DNA from: Pseudomonas synxantha
GTDB taxonomy: Bacteria > Pseudomonadota > Gammaproteobacteria > Pseudomonadales > Pseudomonadaceae
DNA length: 64,000 bases
Direction: 5' to 3'
NCBI RefSeq assembly: GCF_900105675.1
Contig: NZ_LT629786.1
Location: forward strand, 1,240,001-1,304,000
The position numbers and the translations under genes were made by a program. Below, piece after piece: positions 36,608 through 45,661 of the stretch (positions within the stretch are counted from its first letter, which is position 1; the number at the start of each line of letters is the position of its first letter). The notes beneath the pieces were generated by a model. The model saw nothing but the letters and a program-made list of their open reading frames with translations, searched no databases and had not been told where the DNA came from.

Positions 36608-36618
36608 GGCAACGGTCT

Positions 36619-37923
36619 CTAGTGGGGGTTGACGATGGCGGCGTGGGTGCGCAGCACCAGCAGGCCACCGAGGGCGATAAACAGGGCGAGTACGTACAGG
36701 GCCAGGCTGGCGCTCTGGGTGGCGTCGCGCATCCAGCCAATCAGGTAGGGCGCCAGGAACGCGGCAATGCTGCCGAACGAGCTGATCATGGCGATGCCCG
36801 CCGCCTGGGTGGTATTGGAGAGAAACGCCGGCGGCAGTTGCCAGAACATCGGCAGCGCCGCGCTGGCGCCCATGCCGGCAACCACCAGCCCGCTCATCAC
36901 CAGCAGCGCGTTGCCAGGCGCCAGGCCCGCCACGGCGATGCCGGCCGCGGCCATCAGCAGCGGCACGCACAGGTGCCAGCGGCGTTCGCGGTGACGGTCG
37001 GAGGAGCGCCCGCAGCCGATCATGAAGAAGCAGCCGGCCAGGTAGGGCACGGCGCTGAGCAGGCCGACCTGGCTGTCGCGGCCGATGCCGGCGCCGTGGA
37101 TCAGGCTTGGCATCCAGAACGCCAGGGTGTTGACCGCCAGCATTACTGCAAAGTACACGGCCACCAACAGCCACACTTGCGGGTCCCGCAGGATGCCGCT
37201 GAACGAGGTGATGGTCTTGCGCTGTTCCTCGTTGCTCAACTGGGTGCGCAGTTGCTGTTTTTGCTCGGTGCTCAACCAGGGCACTGACTCGAAACTGTCC
37301 GGCAAGCACTTGAGCACCACCAGCCCCAGCAGCACCACGGGCGCACCTTCGATCAGGAACATCCACTGCCAGCCGCGCAGGCTGCCGACGTCGTGGAAGT
37401 TCTCCAGGATCGCCCCGGAAATCGGCCCGCCCAACACCCCGGCCATGGGCACGGCGATGGCAAACAAGGCGGTGACCTGGGCACGCCGACGCGCCGGGTA
37501 CCAGCGGTTGAGAAACACCAGGATGCCAGGGAAAAAACCGGCCTCGGCCACCCCCAGTAAAAAGCGCAGCAGATAGAAACCGCGGGCGCTCTCCACCCAC
37601 AGCATGCCGGTGGAGAGCAGGCCCCACACCACCATCAGGCAGGCGATCCAGCGCCGTGGCCCGACGCGGTCCAGGGCCATGTTGCTGGGCACGCCGAACA
37701 GCGCGTAGGCGATAAAAAACAGCCCGGCGCCGAAGCCGTACACCGTGTCGCTGAACTGCAGGTCGTGGCTCATCTGCATCTTGGCGAAGCCGATGTTGAT
37801 GCGGTCCAGATGGGCGAACAGGTAACACACCAGCAACAAGGGCATCAGGCGCCAGGTCACCAAACGATGGGTGCGGTCGTGCTCGGCAAGCCGCAGGCTT
37901 GCGGTGGAGTGGGCTGTGCTCAT
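36619..37923 (-). CDS. hpaX: MFS transporter, HpaX-like (4-hydroxyphenylacetate permease)
   Basis: A 434-residue, 12-span transporter of the anion:cation symporter branch ([20 protein letters not shown] in helix 1, [20 protein letters not shown] with the family RXXXGxxE-like region). Its position inside the hpa operon, between hpaH and hpaF, matches HpaX, which imports 4-hydroxyphenylacetate or its dihydroxy form. The exact substrate is inferred from position. Confidence 0.82.
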   Translation of the reverse strand: MSTAHSTASLRLAEHDRTHRLVTWRLMPLLLVCYLFAHLDRINIGFAKMQMSHDLQFSDTVYGFGAGLFFIAYALFGVPSNMALDRVGPRRWIACLMVVWGLLSTGMLWVESARGFYLLRFLLGVAEAGFFPGILVFLNRWYPARRRAQVTALFAIAVPMAGVLGGPISGAILENFHDVGSLRGWQWMFLIEGAPVVLLGLVVLKCLPDSFESVPWLSTEQKQQLRTQLSNEEQRKTITSFSGILRDPQVWLLVAVYFAVMLAVNTLAFWMPSLIHGAGIGRDSQVGLLSAVPYLAGCFFMIGCGRSSDRHRERRWHLCVPLLMAAAGIAVAGLAPGNALLVMSGLVVAGMGASAALPMFWQLPPAFLSNTTQAAGIAMISSFGSIAAFLAPYLIGWMRDATQSASLALYVLALFIALGGLLVLRTHAAIVNPH

Positions 37924-37970
37924 GATGTTGTACTTTTTGTTTGAGTGGCCGTGAAGAGGAGGGCGGGTTT

Positions 37971-38363
37971 TTACCCCGCCGCGTTGTTCAGGAACGCATG
38001 CACATTGTTCTGCTTGAAGTTGAGCTGCGGGTGCAGTTCGACCATCTCGAACGACAGCGCCAATAACCGTTGCGCCTGCAGCTCGGCGAAGTGCGCGGTG
38101 ATCACCCCGAATAAGGCTTCGGCTACCGCCTGGCGCGTGGCCAGGTCGCGGCCGTGGCCGACCTTGAGGGTCATGTGTACAAAGGCATAGTCGTGCTTGC
38201 CGTCGGCCATGCGCCAGGTGTCCAGGCGCACGCCGCGGCTGCGGATACCACCGAGGGGGAACACGCCGCTGTCTCCCAGCACGCGGTGGACTTTTTCAAA
38301 CAGGCCGGGCAGGTCGGCCTGTTGTTCGAGGTTGTCGGTGTATTCGGCAATAAAGTGCGGCAT
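37971..38363 (-). CDS. hpaF: 5-carboxymethyl-2-hydroxymuconate delta-isomerase
   Basis: A 130-residue tautomerase-fold enzyme. It begins MPHFIAEYT, so the catalytic Pro1 is exposed after Met removal, and continues with the typical [20 protein letters not shown] and [16 protein letters not shown]. It isomerises 5-carboxymethyl-2-hydroxymuconate before decarboxylation. It lies 15 bp from hpaD. Confidence 0.93.
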   Translation of the reverse strand: MPHFIAEYTDNLEQQADLPGLFEKVHRVLGDSGVFPLGGIRSRGVRLDTWRMADGKHDYAFVHMTLKVGHGRDLATRQAVAEALFGVITAHFAELQAQRLLALSFEMVELHPQLNFKQNNVHAFLNNAAG

Positions 38364-38378
38364 GGTGTTCTCCCTGGT

Positions 38379-39236
38379 CTACAGCGGGAAAATCGCATTG
38401 ATCTGGCCGGTGCCCGAACTGCCGAACGCCGGCGTGATGATCTCGGCCGGCTGGGCATAGTCCGGCCCGCCCAACAGGCCCAGGAGCATGGCGGTGTCGT
38501 GCATCTTGCCTTCGCCAAAGCAGTGTTCGGCGTAGTCCGGCAGCATGGCGCAGAACTCCTTGTAGCGGCCTTGCTGCCACATCTCGACCACGTGCAGGTC
38601 CACCTGCTTGTCGAATTCGCGGGTCCAGTTATGGATATTCGCTTCGGCCTGGCGGTCGTCGGAAAAACGATGGGACAGCGACCCAGACGCCAGCACCAGC
38701 ACCTTGCGCTCGCTCTTTTCGATGGCCCGGCGTACGGCGGCGCCGAAGGCGAAGCTGTCTTCCAGGCGATGCCAGGCACACCAGGCAGCGATGGAAATGA
38801 CCTTGAATTTTTCATCCTCGGGCACGCCCATGTGCATGTAGCGCATTGGCACCAGGGTGCCGTATTCCAGCTCCAGGCTGGGGATGTTGTGGGCCATGCT
38901 GCGCACGCCGGCCAGGTTGGCTTCGGCGGCGATCAGCTCACCCAGCTCGGGGCAGCCCGGGTAGGCGTAGTCCATGTTCTTGATGAAGTGCGGCAGCTCG
39001 TTGCTGGTGTAGGTGCCTTGGAACCGTTCGCCACAGTTGATGTGATAACCGCTGTTGACCAGCCAGTGCACGTCGAACACCACGGCGGTGTCGGCCCCCA
39101 GTTCGCGGGCGCGGCGCCCGATTTCCTTGTGCCCGGCAATCGCCGCTTCGCGACAGCCGTGATGCTTGCCGGGCAGTTCCGACAGGTACATCGACGGTAC
39201 GTGGCAGATCTTCGCTGCCAGAACCACTTCGCCCAT
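38379..39236 (-). CDS. hpaD: 3,4-dihydroxyphenylacetate 2,3-dioxygenase
   Basis: A 285-residue class III (LigB-type) extradiol dioxygenase. MGEVVLAAKICHVPSMYLSE supplies the first His ligand, DTAVVFDVHWLVNSGYHINC the second region, and SLSHRFSDDRQAE the late His. It opens homoprotocatechuate to 5-carboxymethyl-2-hydroxymuconate semialdehyde using Fe(II)/O2. It follows hpaE by 48 bp. Confidence 0.94.
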   Translation of the reverse strand: MGEVVLAAKICHVPSMYLSELPGKHHGCREAAIAGHKEIGRRARELGADTAVVFDVHWLVNSGYHINCGERFQGTYTSNELPHFIKNMDYAYPGCPELGELIAAEANLAGVRSMAHNIPSLELEYGTLVPMRYMHMGVPEDEKFKVISIAAWCAWHRLEDSFAFGAAVRRAIEKSERKVLVLASGSLSHRFSDDRQAEANIHNWTREFDKQVDLHVVEMWQQGRYKEFCAMLPDYAEHCFGEGKMHDTAMLLGLLGGPDYAQPAEIITPAFGSSGTGQINAIFPL

Positions 39237-39284
39237 GATGATTCTCCTGAATAATTATTCTTGTAAGGTCGGTAGGAGCCTGTT

Positions 39285-40754
39285 TCAGATGCCCCAGCGC
39301 GGAATGTGATGACTGCCCATGGAAATGCACACGTTCTTGATCTCGGCAAACACTTCAAAGCTGTACTGGCCACCCTCACGGCCGGTGCCCGAACCCTTCA
39401 CCCCGCCGAACGGCTGGCGCAAGTCGCGCACGTTCTGGCTGTTGATAAATACCATGCCTGCTTCAATGCCGCGGGCCAGTCGATGGGCTTTGCCGATGTC
39501 CTGGGTCCAGATATAGGAGGCCAGGCCGTACTCGGTGTCGTTGGCCAATTGCAGCGCTTGGGCTTCGTCCTTGAACGGGATCAGGCACACCACCGGGCCG
39601 AAGATTTCTTCCTGGGCGATGCGCATCTTGTTATTCACATCGGCGAATACCGTCGGCTGGATAAATTGGCCGCAGCTCAAGTGCGCAGGCAAGTTGGCCG
39701 GCCGCTCCAGCCCGCCGGCCAGCAGCGTAGCGCCTTCCTCCAGGCCGATCCTGATGTAACCGGTGACCTTGTCGTAATGGGCCTGGGTGATCATCGAGCC
39801 GACCTGGGTCTTGGGGTCCTGGGGGTCGCCCACAATCAAGCGCTTGGCCCGCGCCGCGAACTCGGCGACAAACTGCGGGTAGACGCTTTCCTGGATAAAG
39901 ATCCGGCTGCCGGCGGTGCAACGCTCGCCGTTCAGGGAAAAGATCGTAAACAGTGCGGCATCAAGGGCACGCTCAAGGTCGGCGTCTTCAAAGATCAGCA
40001 CCGGCGACTTGCCGCCCAGTTCCATGGAATACTTTTTAAGGCCGGCGGTCTGCATGATTTTCCTGCCGGTGGCGGTGCCGCCGGTAAAGGAAATCGCCCG
40101 CACATCCGGGTGGCGCACCAGGGCATCACCAGCGGTGGCGCCGTAGCCCTGGATCACATTGAGCACACCATTGGGGATCCCGGCTTCCACTGCCAGGCGT
40201 CCCAGTTCATTGGCGGTCAGGGGCGACAGCTCCGACATCTTCAACACCGCCGTGTTACCCAGGGCCAGGCACGGTGCGGTCTTCCAGGTGGCGGTCATGA
40301 ACGGCACGTTCCATGGCGACACCAACGCGCACACGCCCACCGGCTGGTAGAGGGTGTAGTTGAGCATCTGGTCGTCCACCGGGTAGCTGTGGCCGTCCAT
40401 GCGCGTGCAGACTTCAGCGAAGAAATCGAAGTTGTGCGAGGCGCGTGGGATCAACACGTTTTTGGTCTGGTGGATCGGCAGTCCGGTGTCGAGGGTCTCC
40501 AGCTCGGCCAGGCGTGGCACGTTCTGTTCGATCAGTTCACCCAGCTTGCGCATCAGGCGTGCGCGCTCCTTGGCTGGGGTGTTGGCCCACTTGGGGAACG
40601 CCGCCTTGGCCGCCGCCACGGCTTGGGCGACTTCTTCGGCGCCGCCGCTGGCCACTTCACCAATGGCCTCGCCGGTGGCCGGGTTGTAGTTGACGAACAC
40701 GTCTTTGCTCTCGACCTCACGGCCATCGATCCAATGTTTGATCATGTTGCTCAA
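39285..40754 (-). CDS. hpaE: 5-carboxymethyl-2-hydroxymuconate semialdehyde dehydrogenase
   Basis: A 489-residue aldehyde dehydrogenase that begins MSNMIKHWIDGREVESKDVF, with VSPWNVPFMTATWKTAPCLA, FTGGTATGRKIM, Glu in MELGGKSPV and the catalytic Cys in NGERCTAGSR. It oxidises the ring-cleavage semialdehyde to 5-carboxymethyl-2-hydroxymuconate. The ATG overlaps the hpaG2 stop by 4 bp (ATGA). Confidence 0.94.
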   Translation of the reverse strand: MSNMIKHWIDGREVESKDVFVNYNPATGEAIGEVASGGAEEVAQAVAAAKAAFPKWANTPAKERARLMRKLGELIEQNVPRLAELETLDTGLPIHQTKNVLIPRASHNFDFFAEVCTRMDGHSYPVDDQMLNYTLYQPVGVCALVSPWNVPFMTATWKTAPCLALGNTAVLKMSELSPLTANELGRLAVEAGIPNGVLNVIQGYGATAGDALVRHPDVRAISFTGGTATGRKIMQTAGLKKYSMELGGKSPVLIFEDADLERALDAALFTIFSLNGERCTAGSRIFIQESVYPQFVAEFAARAKRLIVGDPQDPKTQVGSMITQAHYDKVTGYIRIGLEEGATLLAGGLERPANLPAHLSCGQFIQPTVFADVNNKMRIAQEEIFGPVVCLIPFKDEAQALQLANDTEYGLASYIWTQDIGKAHRLARGIEAGMVFINSQNVRDLRQPFGGVKGSGTGREGGQYSFEVFAEIKNVCISMGSHHIPRWGI

Positions 40755-41521
40755 GCCTCTTTGCGCACGGAGAAAAACTGCGTCTCACTGACAATATGGT
40801 TGACCAGGCGGCCCACGCCTTCGACTTCCACCACCACTTCATCCCCCGGCACCACATCGGCCAGGCCCTCGGGCGTGCCGGTGGCGATCATGTCGCCAGG
40901 TTGCAGGGTCATGAAGCTGGACAGGTATTCGATGAGGTAGGGGATATCGAAAATCATGTCTTTGGTGCTGCCTTCCTGGCGCAACTCGCCGTTGATCCAG
41001 GTGCGCAATTTCAGGTTGCCCGGGTCGGGCACGTCAGCCACGTCGACGATCCACGGGCCGACCGGGGTGGTGGCGTCGCGGTTTTTTACCCGCAGGTTGG
41101 GGCGGTAGTAGTTTTCCAGGTAGTCGCGGATCGCGTAGTCGTTGCACACCGTGTAGCCGGCCAGGTAATCCAGGGCGTCGGCACGCTTGACGTTGCGGGC
41201 GGTCTTGCCGATCACCGCCACCAGCTCGCACTCGTAGTGCATGTAGGCAACGTCGTCCGGGCGCCAGGTGACCTGGCGGTGGCCGGTGTAGGTGCCGACT
41301 GACTTGATAAAAACCAGCGGTTCGGTCGGCGGTGTGAAAGCCAGTTCGGCGGCGTGGTCGGCGTAGTTCAAGCCGAGGGCGAACATGTTGCCGGTGGCGG
41401 GTGGCAGCCATTGCACCTGTTCTTGCGCGAGCCGGCGGCCATCGCCGAGGCGCACGCTGCAGTCGTCGTCGACCTGCACGGAATGGATTTGACCTTCAAA
41501 GCCGATGCGTGCGCGCTTCAT
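40751..41521 (-). CDS. hpaG2: 5-oxopent-3-ene-1,2,5-tricarboxylate decarboxylase / isomerase, C-terminal type subunit
   Basis: A 256-residue fumarylacetoacetate hydrolase-fold protein. FALGLNYADHAAELAF, the metal-binding YECELVAVIGKTARN and PGDMIATGTPEGLA correspond to the C-terminal half of enterobacterial HpaG. In Pseudomonas the two halves are separate genes. It acts with HpaG1 to decarboxylate and isomerise the tricarboxylate. Start ATG overlaps the hpaG1 stop by 4 bp. Confidence 0.9.
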   Translation of the reverse strand: MKRARIGFEGQIHSVQVDDDCSVRLGDGRRLAQEQVQWLPPATGNMFALGLNYADHAAELAFTPPTEPLVFIKSVGTYTGHRQVTWRPDDVAYMHYECELVAVIGKTARNVKRADALDYLAGYTVCNDYAIRDYLENYYRPNLRVKNRDATTPVGPWIVDVADVPDPGNLKLRTWINGELRQEGSTKDMIFDIPYLIEYLSSFMTLQPGDMIATGTPEGLADVVPGDEVVVEVEGVGRLVNHIVSETQFFSVRKEA

Positions 41522-42183
41522 GCCAATACCTCTGCCTCAATGGTGTTGAGCAAACGGCCCACACCGGTGATTTCAACTTCAACCCGGTCGCCGGGCTGCA
41601 CATCGACGCGGCCTTCCGGTGTGCCGGTGATCAGCACGTCACCAGGGTGCAGGGTCATGAACTCGCTGATCTCGGCGATCAATTGCGCGATGTCTCGCAC
41701 CCAATGAACGGTGGAATTTTCCTGGCGCAGTTGGCCGTTGACGAAGAGCTTGAGGTCCAATTGATTGGGGTTGGTCACTTGGTCGCGGGCAATCACCTCA
41801 GGCCCCAGGGCACAGAACCCATCGCGGCATTTGGCTTTGACGGCGGGGCGGTAGTAGCTGTCTTCCGGCAGGCTGAACTCGTTGACCACCACATATCCGG
41901 CGACATGGGCCATGGCATTGTCCAGGCTGACGCGGCTGGCGCGTTGGCCGATCACCACGCCCAATGCTGGGCCCGGTTGCAGGCGCTCGCCCGCAGGCTG
42001 CAGCACCACGCCGCCATGGGCATTGCGGGTGTTGGGGGTCTTGATAAACAACACCGGCTTGGTCGGCGGCTTCTGGTAGGGCGCCTGCTCGAAGGCGGCG
42101 AGATGTTGCTCCAGCAGGCCCTGGTAGTTCAGCGCAACGCCGAACAGGGTGCCGCTGGCAACATCATGCAGGGTACGGCTCAT
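41518..42183 (-). CDS. hpaG1: HpaG N-terminal type subunit (isomerase/decarboxylase)
   Basis: A 221-residue FAH-fold protein: FGVALNYQGLLEQHLAAFEQ, KPVLFIKTPNTRNAHGG, ALGVVIGQRASRV and PGDVLITGTPEG. It matches the N-terminal half of the bifunctional HpaG. First gene of the minus-strand hpa operon; its promoter region is shared with the divergent hpaA and contains the candidate HpaR site. Confidence 0.9.
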   Translation of the reverse strand: MSRTLHDVASGTLFGVALNYQGLLEQHLAAFEQAPYQKPPTKPVLFIKTPNTRNAHGGVVLQPAGERLQPGPALGVVIGQRASRVSLDNAMAHVAGYVVVNEFSLPEDSYYRPAVKAKCRDGFCALGPEVIARDQVTNPNQLDLKLFVNGQLRQENSTVHWVRDIAQLIAEISEFMTLHPGDVLITGTPEGRVDVQPGDRVEVEITGVGRLLNTIEAEVLA

Positions 42184-42220
42184 GCGTTTCTCCTGGCGGT
42201 GGCGAAGGCTGCGTTGGCAG

Positions 42221-42237
42221 TTCGTTAAGTTGTTAAC
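42221..42237. promoter_or_regulatory. Candidate HpaR operator (hpaG1/hpaA intergenic region)
   Basis: TTCGTTAAGTTGTTAAC between hpaG1 and hpaA, near-identical to 34480-34496. A further TGTTAAC (42251-42257) follows one to two turns away in this AT-rich control region. Probably an HpaR binding site covering the hpaG1 promoter; inferred. Confidence 0.6.
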
Positions 42238-42311
42238 GTTATAATTAATATGTTAACTACCGTCAAGCATGGCAAACTCCAACGGCATCAGAACAACAAG
42301 AGGAGGGCCGC

Positions 42312-43166
42312 GTGAAGCCGATTCCCAATATCAACATCGGGCAGGTCTACGACCAGCGCTACAGCGATGCCGAGGTGCATTACGACAAGCTCGGCAACCT
42401 GGCGGGTTTTTTCGGGCGCAACATGGCCGTGCATCGGCATGACCGGTTTTTCCAGGTGCATTACGTCAAGAGTGGTGCAGTGCGGGTTTATCTGGATGAT
42501 CGTCAATACGTCGAGTCGGGGCCGATGTTTTTTCTCACGCCGCCCACGGTGGCGCATGCCTTCGTCACCGAAGCTGATGCCGACGGGCATGTGTTGACGG
42601 TGCGCCAGCAGTTGGTGTGGGGATTGATCGACGCCGACCCAAGCCTCGCCTCAGGTGCGGCCTGTGTCGCGCTGGGCGACGACGCCGACGGGCTGGATCA
42701 GCTCTTCGAAGCCCTGTGCAGCGAGATCAACGCCGAGCGGGCAGGGCGCGCTGCCGCCCTCGACAGCCTGACGCGCCTGATCATGATCCGCCTGCTGCGC
42801 CTGTGCGCCCATGCGTTACCGGCACGCCCGATGGCCCGTGAAGACCTGCGCATTTTTCATCGTTTCAACGAACTGGTCGAAGCCCATTACCTGGAACATT
42901 GGCCGTTGGTGCGCTATGCCGAAGGAATCGGCGTGACACCGGCGCGGCTCAATGAGGTGTGCCGTCGCATCGCCGACTTACCTTCCAAGCGTCTGGTCCT
43001 TGAACGGCTGATGCAGGAGGCCAAGCGCCTGCTGCTGTTCAGCGGAAGTTCGGCAAATGAAATCTGCTACCAGCTGGGGTTCAAGGACCCGGCATATTTC
43101 AGCCGGTTTTTCCTGCGTTATGCGCAGATGACGCCGGGGGAGTATCGGCTGCGGCAGTCGGGGTGA
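42312..43166 (+). CDS. hpaA: AraC-family activator of 4-hydroxyphenylacetate catabolism
   Basis: A 284-residue regulator with an N-terminal cupin sensor ([35 protein letters not shown]) and a C-terminal AraC HTH pair ending [20 protein letters not shown]. HpaA activates upper 4-hydroxyphenylacetate genes (hpaBC in E. coli). The start has AGGAGG upstream. It is divergent from the hpa operon. In this genome its target could be the monooxygenase genes at 23.7 kb; no site was identified. Confidence 0.88.
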   Translation: MKPIPNINIGQVYDQRYSDAEVHYDKLGNLAGFFGRNMAVHRHDRFFQVHYVKSGAVRVYLDDRQYVESGPMFFLTPPTVAHAFVTEADADGHVLTVRQQLVWGLIDADPSLASGAACVALGDDADGLDQLFEALCSEINAERAGRAAALDSLTRLIMIRLLRLCAHALPARPMAREDLRIFHRFNELVEAHYLEHWPLVRYAEGIGVTPARLNEVCRRIADLPSKRLVLERLMQEAKRLLLFSGSSANEICYQLGFKDPAYFSRFFLRYAQMTPGEYRLRQSG

Positions 43167-43263
43167 TCGCCGGGAACAGGTCTGCGCGCTGGATGCGGTA
43201 CTGTGCCTGGAACGCCTGCACATTCAGGGCCGCCACCCGCAGGTTGCGGTGTCAGTTTGTTCA

Positions 43264-44091
43264 TCAGGCGCCGACCATCCATTTGGCCAGGCCGTGCCGG
43301 CCACTCACGCCGAGCTTGGCGGCGGCACGCTTGAGGTAGGTCTCGATGGAACTGTTTTTGACACTGAGTTTTTCCGCGATCTGCGGCACGGTGCCGCCGG
43401 TCAACAGGCCAAGGCACACCTCCTGCTCCCGTGCCGACAAGGTGATATCGCTGAGGGACAGGCGTTTGTAGAATTCGCGCTGCCATTGCGATTGCTCCAG
43501 CAGGGTATGGGCCGGGTCGGTCTCGGCCTGCGGTGCCTGGCGCAGAAGCTGCGCGTGCCGCTCCATCAGCGGCAACAGGGTGTCCGACAAGCATTTGAGA
43601 AACGACAACTGCGCCAGGGAAAACCCACGCTGGGTCGCAGGCCGATAGAACGAAATCACGCAGCGTCGATTGCCTTGGCGCGATACCAGGTTGCACTGGT
43701 GCGAACTGCGCCGTGGATGAGCGCTGTCGGCCTTGGCTTTCATCTGGATCAACAACGGGTCTTGCATGCGCAGCATCTGGCGCAGCAACGGGTGGTCGCC
43801 CAGCGGGTGCAGGATCTGAGCTACAGGCAAGTCCTTGTTCAGCCCGGCGCTGCCCAGCAACTTGATGTCCAGCACGCGGTCGCTCAGTTCATCCAGGGTC
43901 CATTCGCTGAGGTCTACCAAATGGATTGGCACCCACTTGTCCACCAGATGCAGCATGTTGGCGGCGAAGTGCTCGTTGCCACTGCTTGAAATCAACTCGC
44001 CCATTTCGGCAAAAAAATGCGGGCCCTGTGTGTCGCCAATACTACGGGTCAGACTCATAGCCATCTCATCCTTGATGTCGAAAACCGTCAA
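43264..44091 (-). CDS. LuxR-family helix-turn-helix regulator
   Basis: A 275-residue protein whose last ~65 residues are a GerE/LuxR HTH (LSLSDITLSAREQEVCLGLL then QIAEKLSVKNSSIETYLKRA). The N-terminal 200 residues do not show the acyl-homoserine lactone pocket motif, so it is a LuxR-type regulator with an unassigned sensor. It is convergent with hpaA, with 97 bp between, and preceded by a long AT-rich intergenic region, so it is likely a separate accessory gene. Confidence 0.83.
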   Translation of the reverse strand: MTVFDIKDEMAMSLTRSIGDTQGPHFFAEMGELISSSGNEHFAANMLHLVDKWVPIHLVDLSEWTLDELSDRVLDIKLLGSAGLNKDLPVAQILHPLGDHPLLRQMLRMQDPLLIQMKAKADSAHPRRSSHQCNLVSRQGNRRCVISFYRPATQRGFSLAQLSFLKCLSDTLLPLMERHAQLLRQAPQAETDPAHTLLEQSQWQREFYKRLSLSDITLSAREQEVCLGLLTGGTVPQIAEKLSVKNSSIETYLKRAAAKLGVSGRHGLAKWMVGA

Positions 44092-44465
44092 CCGACGCGC
44101 TAGGCCTGGGCGGGACGGTCCGTACTGCTTGAACGTAACTCGGCGTTCGAGATTTTATTAAGCCATAGGGATTTATCCTACGTATGTAGCGGAAACGCGG
44201 GACAAAGGCTGCCATAAAAGTCGCGTCAGTAATTCGACGTTTCTGGCGAGTAAAAACGGCAACGAAGGCAGGTGGATTATTTTTACAGAAAGTTAAGTAA
44301 CTGATATTCGGGATAAAAATATTAATTTAGATAAATGATCGACTGCCAGCATCGGCTACATATAGCCAATCTCCTACAGGGCTTTAATCGTTTCAGCAAT
44401 GAACCGCTCGCTAACCCCGTTTTATCCAGTTGAATGCCTGGGGTTCGGCTGACAGACAGCTCCTC
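44092..44465. other. Gene-free AT-rich region
   Basis: No supported gene. The stretch 44260-44400 is clearly more AT-rich than its surroundings (runs such as TTATTTTTACAGAAAGTTAA and AAAAATATTAATTTAGATAA) and probably holds the promoter of the LuxR-type gene. I see no terminator or repeat before the REPIN array. Confidence 0.5.
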
Positions 44466-44565
44466 TCCCACATTTTAAGGCGTTGCCTTAAAGGGATTCA
44501 TACACTCGATGGAACGTTCCACTCTTCGCCTGTGAAGCCGAATCCAAGCATTGGAATGCGCACAG

Positions 44566-44653
44566 TGTGGGAGGGGGCTTGCCCCGATGAGGGAGTGTCA
44601 GCAGTGGATATATCAGCTGACCCACTGCCATCGGGAGCAAGCCCCCTCCCACA
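44566..44653. repeat. REPIN, array member 1
   Basis: An 88-bp REP doublet, left arm TGTGGGAGGGGGCTTGCCCC, with a centre shared by the next two members. Confidence 0.93.
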
Positions 44654-44747
44654 TTTTAAGGTGTTGTCTTCAAGGGCTTCATACACTCGATGGAACGTTC
44701 AACTCTTCGCCTACTGAAGCCGAATCCAAGCATTGGAATGCGCACAG

Positions 44748-44835
44748 TGTGGGAGGGGGCTTGCCCCGATGAGGGAGTGTCAGCAGTGGATATATCAGCT
44801 GACCCACTGCCATCGGGAGCAAGCCCCCTCCCACA
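44748..44835. repeat. REPIN, array member 2
   Basis: An 88-bp REP doublet identical in plan to member 1 and 182 bp from it. Confidence 0.93.
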
Positions 44836-44929
44836 TTTTAAGGTGTTGTCTTCAAGGGCTTCATACACTCGATGGAACGTTCAACTCTTCGCCTGCTGAA
44901 GCCGAATCCAAGCATTGGAATGCGCACAG

Positions 44930-45018
44930 TGTGGGAGGGGGCTTGCCCCCGATGAGGGAGTGTCAGCAGTGGATATATCAGCTGAGCCACCGCCATCGGG
45001 AGCAAGCCCCCTCCCACA
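44930..45018. repeat. REPIN, array member 3
   Basis: An 89-bp doublet with one additional C in the left arm. It ends 3 bp before the stop codon of the small gene at 45021 and is therefore probably the founder position. Confidence 0.93.
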
Positions 45019-45020
45019 TT

Positions 45021-45329
45021 TTAAGGTGTTGTCTTCAAGGGTTTCATACACTCGATAGAGCGATCCACTGTGGTCCTGGCAATCTCCAGCAAATGCCACA
45101 CCGCGAGGATCTTCGCCCGCCCCGGGCTATCCAGCAATTCACCACAATCGAGCGCCGTCGCCGAAGCACTGTCGAGCAGGCTGGCGGTGTACAGCAACGC
45201 ATCTTCAAAACTCAGGTCGTCGTTGACGCTGTGGAAACCCTGGCTGGGCAGGTAGTGGTCGATGGCGCGGTTGAACGCGGCGCGGGTTTTGGCGGGATCG
45301 AAGGGTGGATCGGGTAGGACTTTATTCAT
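45021..45329 (-). CDS. DUF3077/DUF6124-like small protein (third module)
   Basis: A 102-residue protein: MNKVLPDPPFDPAKTRAAFN, a Pro-rich N-terminus as in the paralogues at 18.1 and 18.8 kb, then LSFEDALLYTASLLDSASAT and LAVWHLLEIARTTVDRSIEC. No known function. The ribosome site GGAG overlaps the b2 sequence complementary to the C4-like RNA. The ATG overlaps the stop of a leader frame (ATGA at 45326-45329). It is more diverged than the tandem pair, so it is an older family member. Confidence 0.8.
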   Translation of the reverse strand: MNKVLPDPPFDPAKTRAAFNRAIDHYLPSQGFHSVNDDLSFEDALLYTASLLDSASATALDCGELLDSPGRAKILAVWHLLEIARTTVDRSIECMKPLKTTP

Positions 45330-45514
45330 GGTGTAACTCCAACTGGTAGGTAAGGAGCCGAACCCTTCGCGACTAAACGTTGGGAGGCGGCTGTACGCAG
45401 GTTAGTCGACCGGCCAGTTGGATCCGGCGCACCCGAAGGTGCCCTGCGCACAGCCACCACGATCGGGGTGACAGCTTGCGCACAACTGGAATCCGGGCGA
45501 CTAAACCCGATCAC
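45326..45514 (-). other. Open leader frame through the C4-like RNA, copy 3
   Basis: A ~62-codon open frame (ending VAKGSAPYLPVGVTP) that spans a1, b1 and the C4-like RNA and stops in ATGA overlap with the small gene, like the frame at 18225. It could couple translation, or could be chance. No convincing ribosome site. Confidence 0.3.
45386..45458 (-). ncRNA. C4-like antisense RNA, copy 3
   Basis: A 73-nt minus-strand segment with the same junction: outer stem GGUGGCUGUGCGCAGG with CCUGCGUACAGCCGCC, inner hairpin GCACC-UUCG-GGUGC, and CCGG-loop-CCGG. Loop b' (45414-45422) pairs over 9 nt with b2 (45338-45346), which contains the start of the GGAG ribosome site, and over 7 nt with b1 (45483-45489). 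Sequence a' (45402-45408) pairs with a1 (45498-45504) and a2 (45370-45376). No intrinsic terminator is evident between b1 and the RNA in this copy. Confidence 0.72.
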
Positions 45515-45661
45515 TGATGAGCAGTGACGGATCGCAGACTAGCCACCGATTCCAACCGGCACAAGGCGGCGGGGATTGTCTCGGAAACGTCCTGCAATTT
45601 AAAGGGATACGACTTGCTGGCCCTTTACAAACCATGACGAAAGGCCAGTAGCGACACAGGC

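Larger units (their letters stand above)
44466..45061. repeat. Tandem 182-bp repeat array containing three REPINs and gene-end fragments
   Basis: A unit of about 182 bp is repeated three times with 1-bp differences (unit starts at 44466, 44647, 44829 and the partial 45012). Each unit has a REPIN plus ~90 bp that includes the last codons of the small gene at 45021 (the part encoding SIECMKPLKTTP). So the array arose by tandem duplication of the gene's 3' end with its REPIN. The repeated short frames it creates are not genes. Confidence 0.88.

Noticed and set aside
35804..37828. Fusion of hpaH with a long upstream extension
   Set aside because: The open frame runs into the transporter gene in another frame; HpaH of normal length starts at 36607 and the transporter frame is complete.
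39306..40940. Long plus-strand open frame opposite hpaE
   Set aside because: Shadow of hpaE, which has complete aldehyde dehydrogenase motifs and operon position.
44498..44868. Repeated small genes (MYEALEDNTLKCGRG-type frames)
   Set aside because: They are created by the tandem array and read through REPIN DNA; no ribosome sites and no independent conservation.
44466..45061. CRISPR array
   Set aside because: The repeats are 182 bp, nearly identical over their whole length and contain REPINs; there are no unique spacers and no cas genes.
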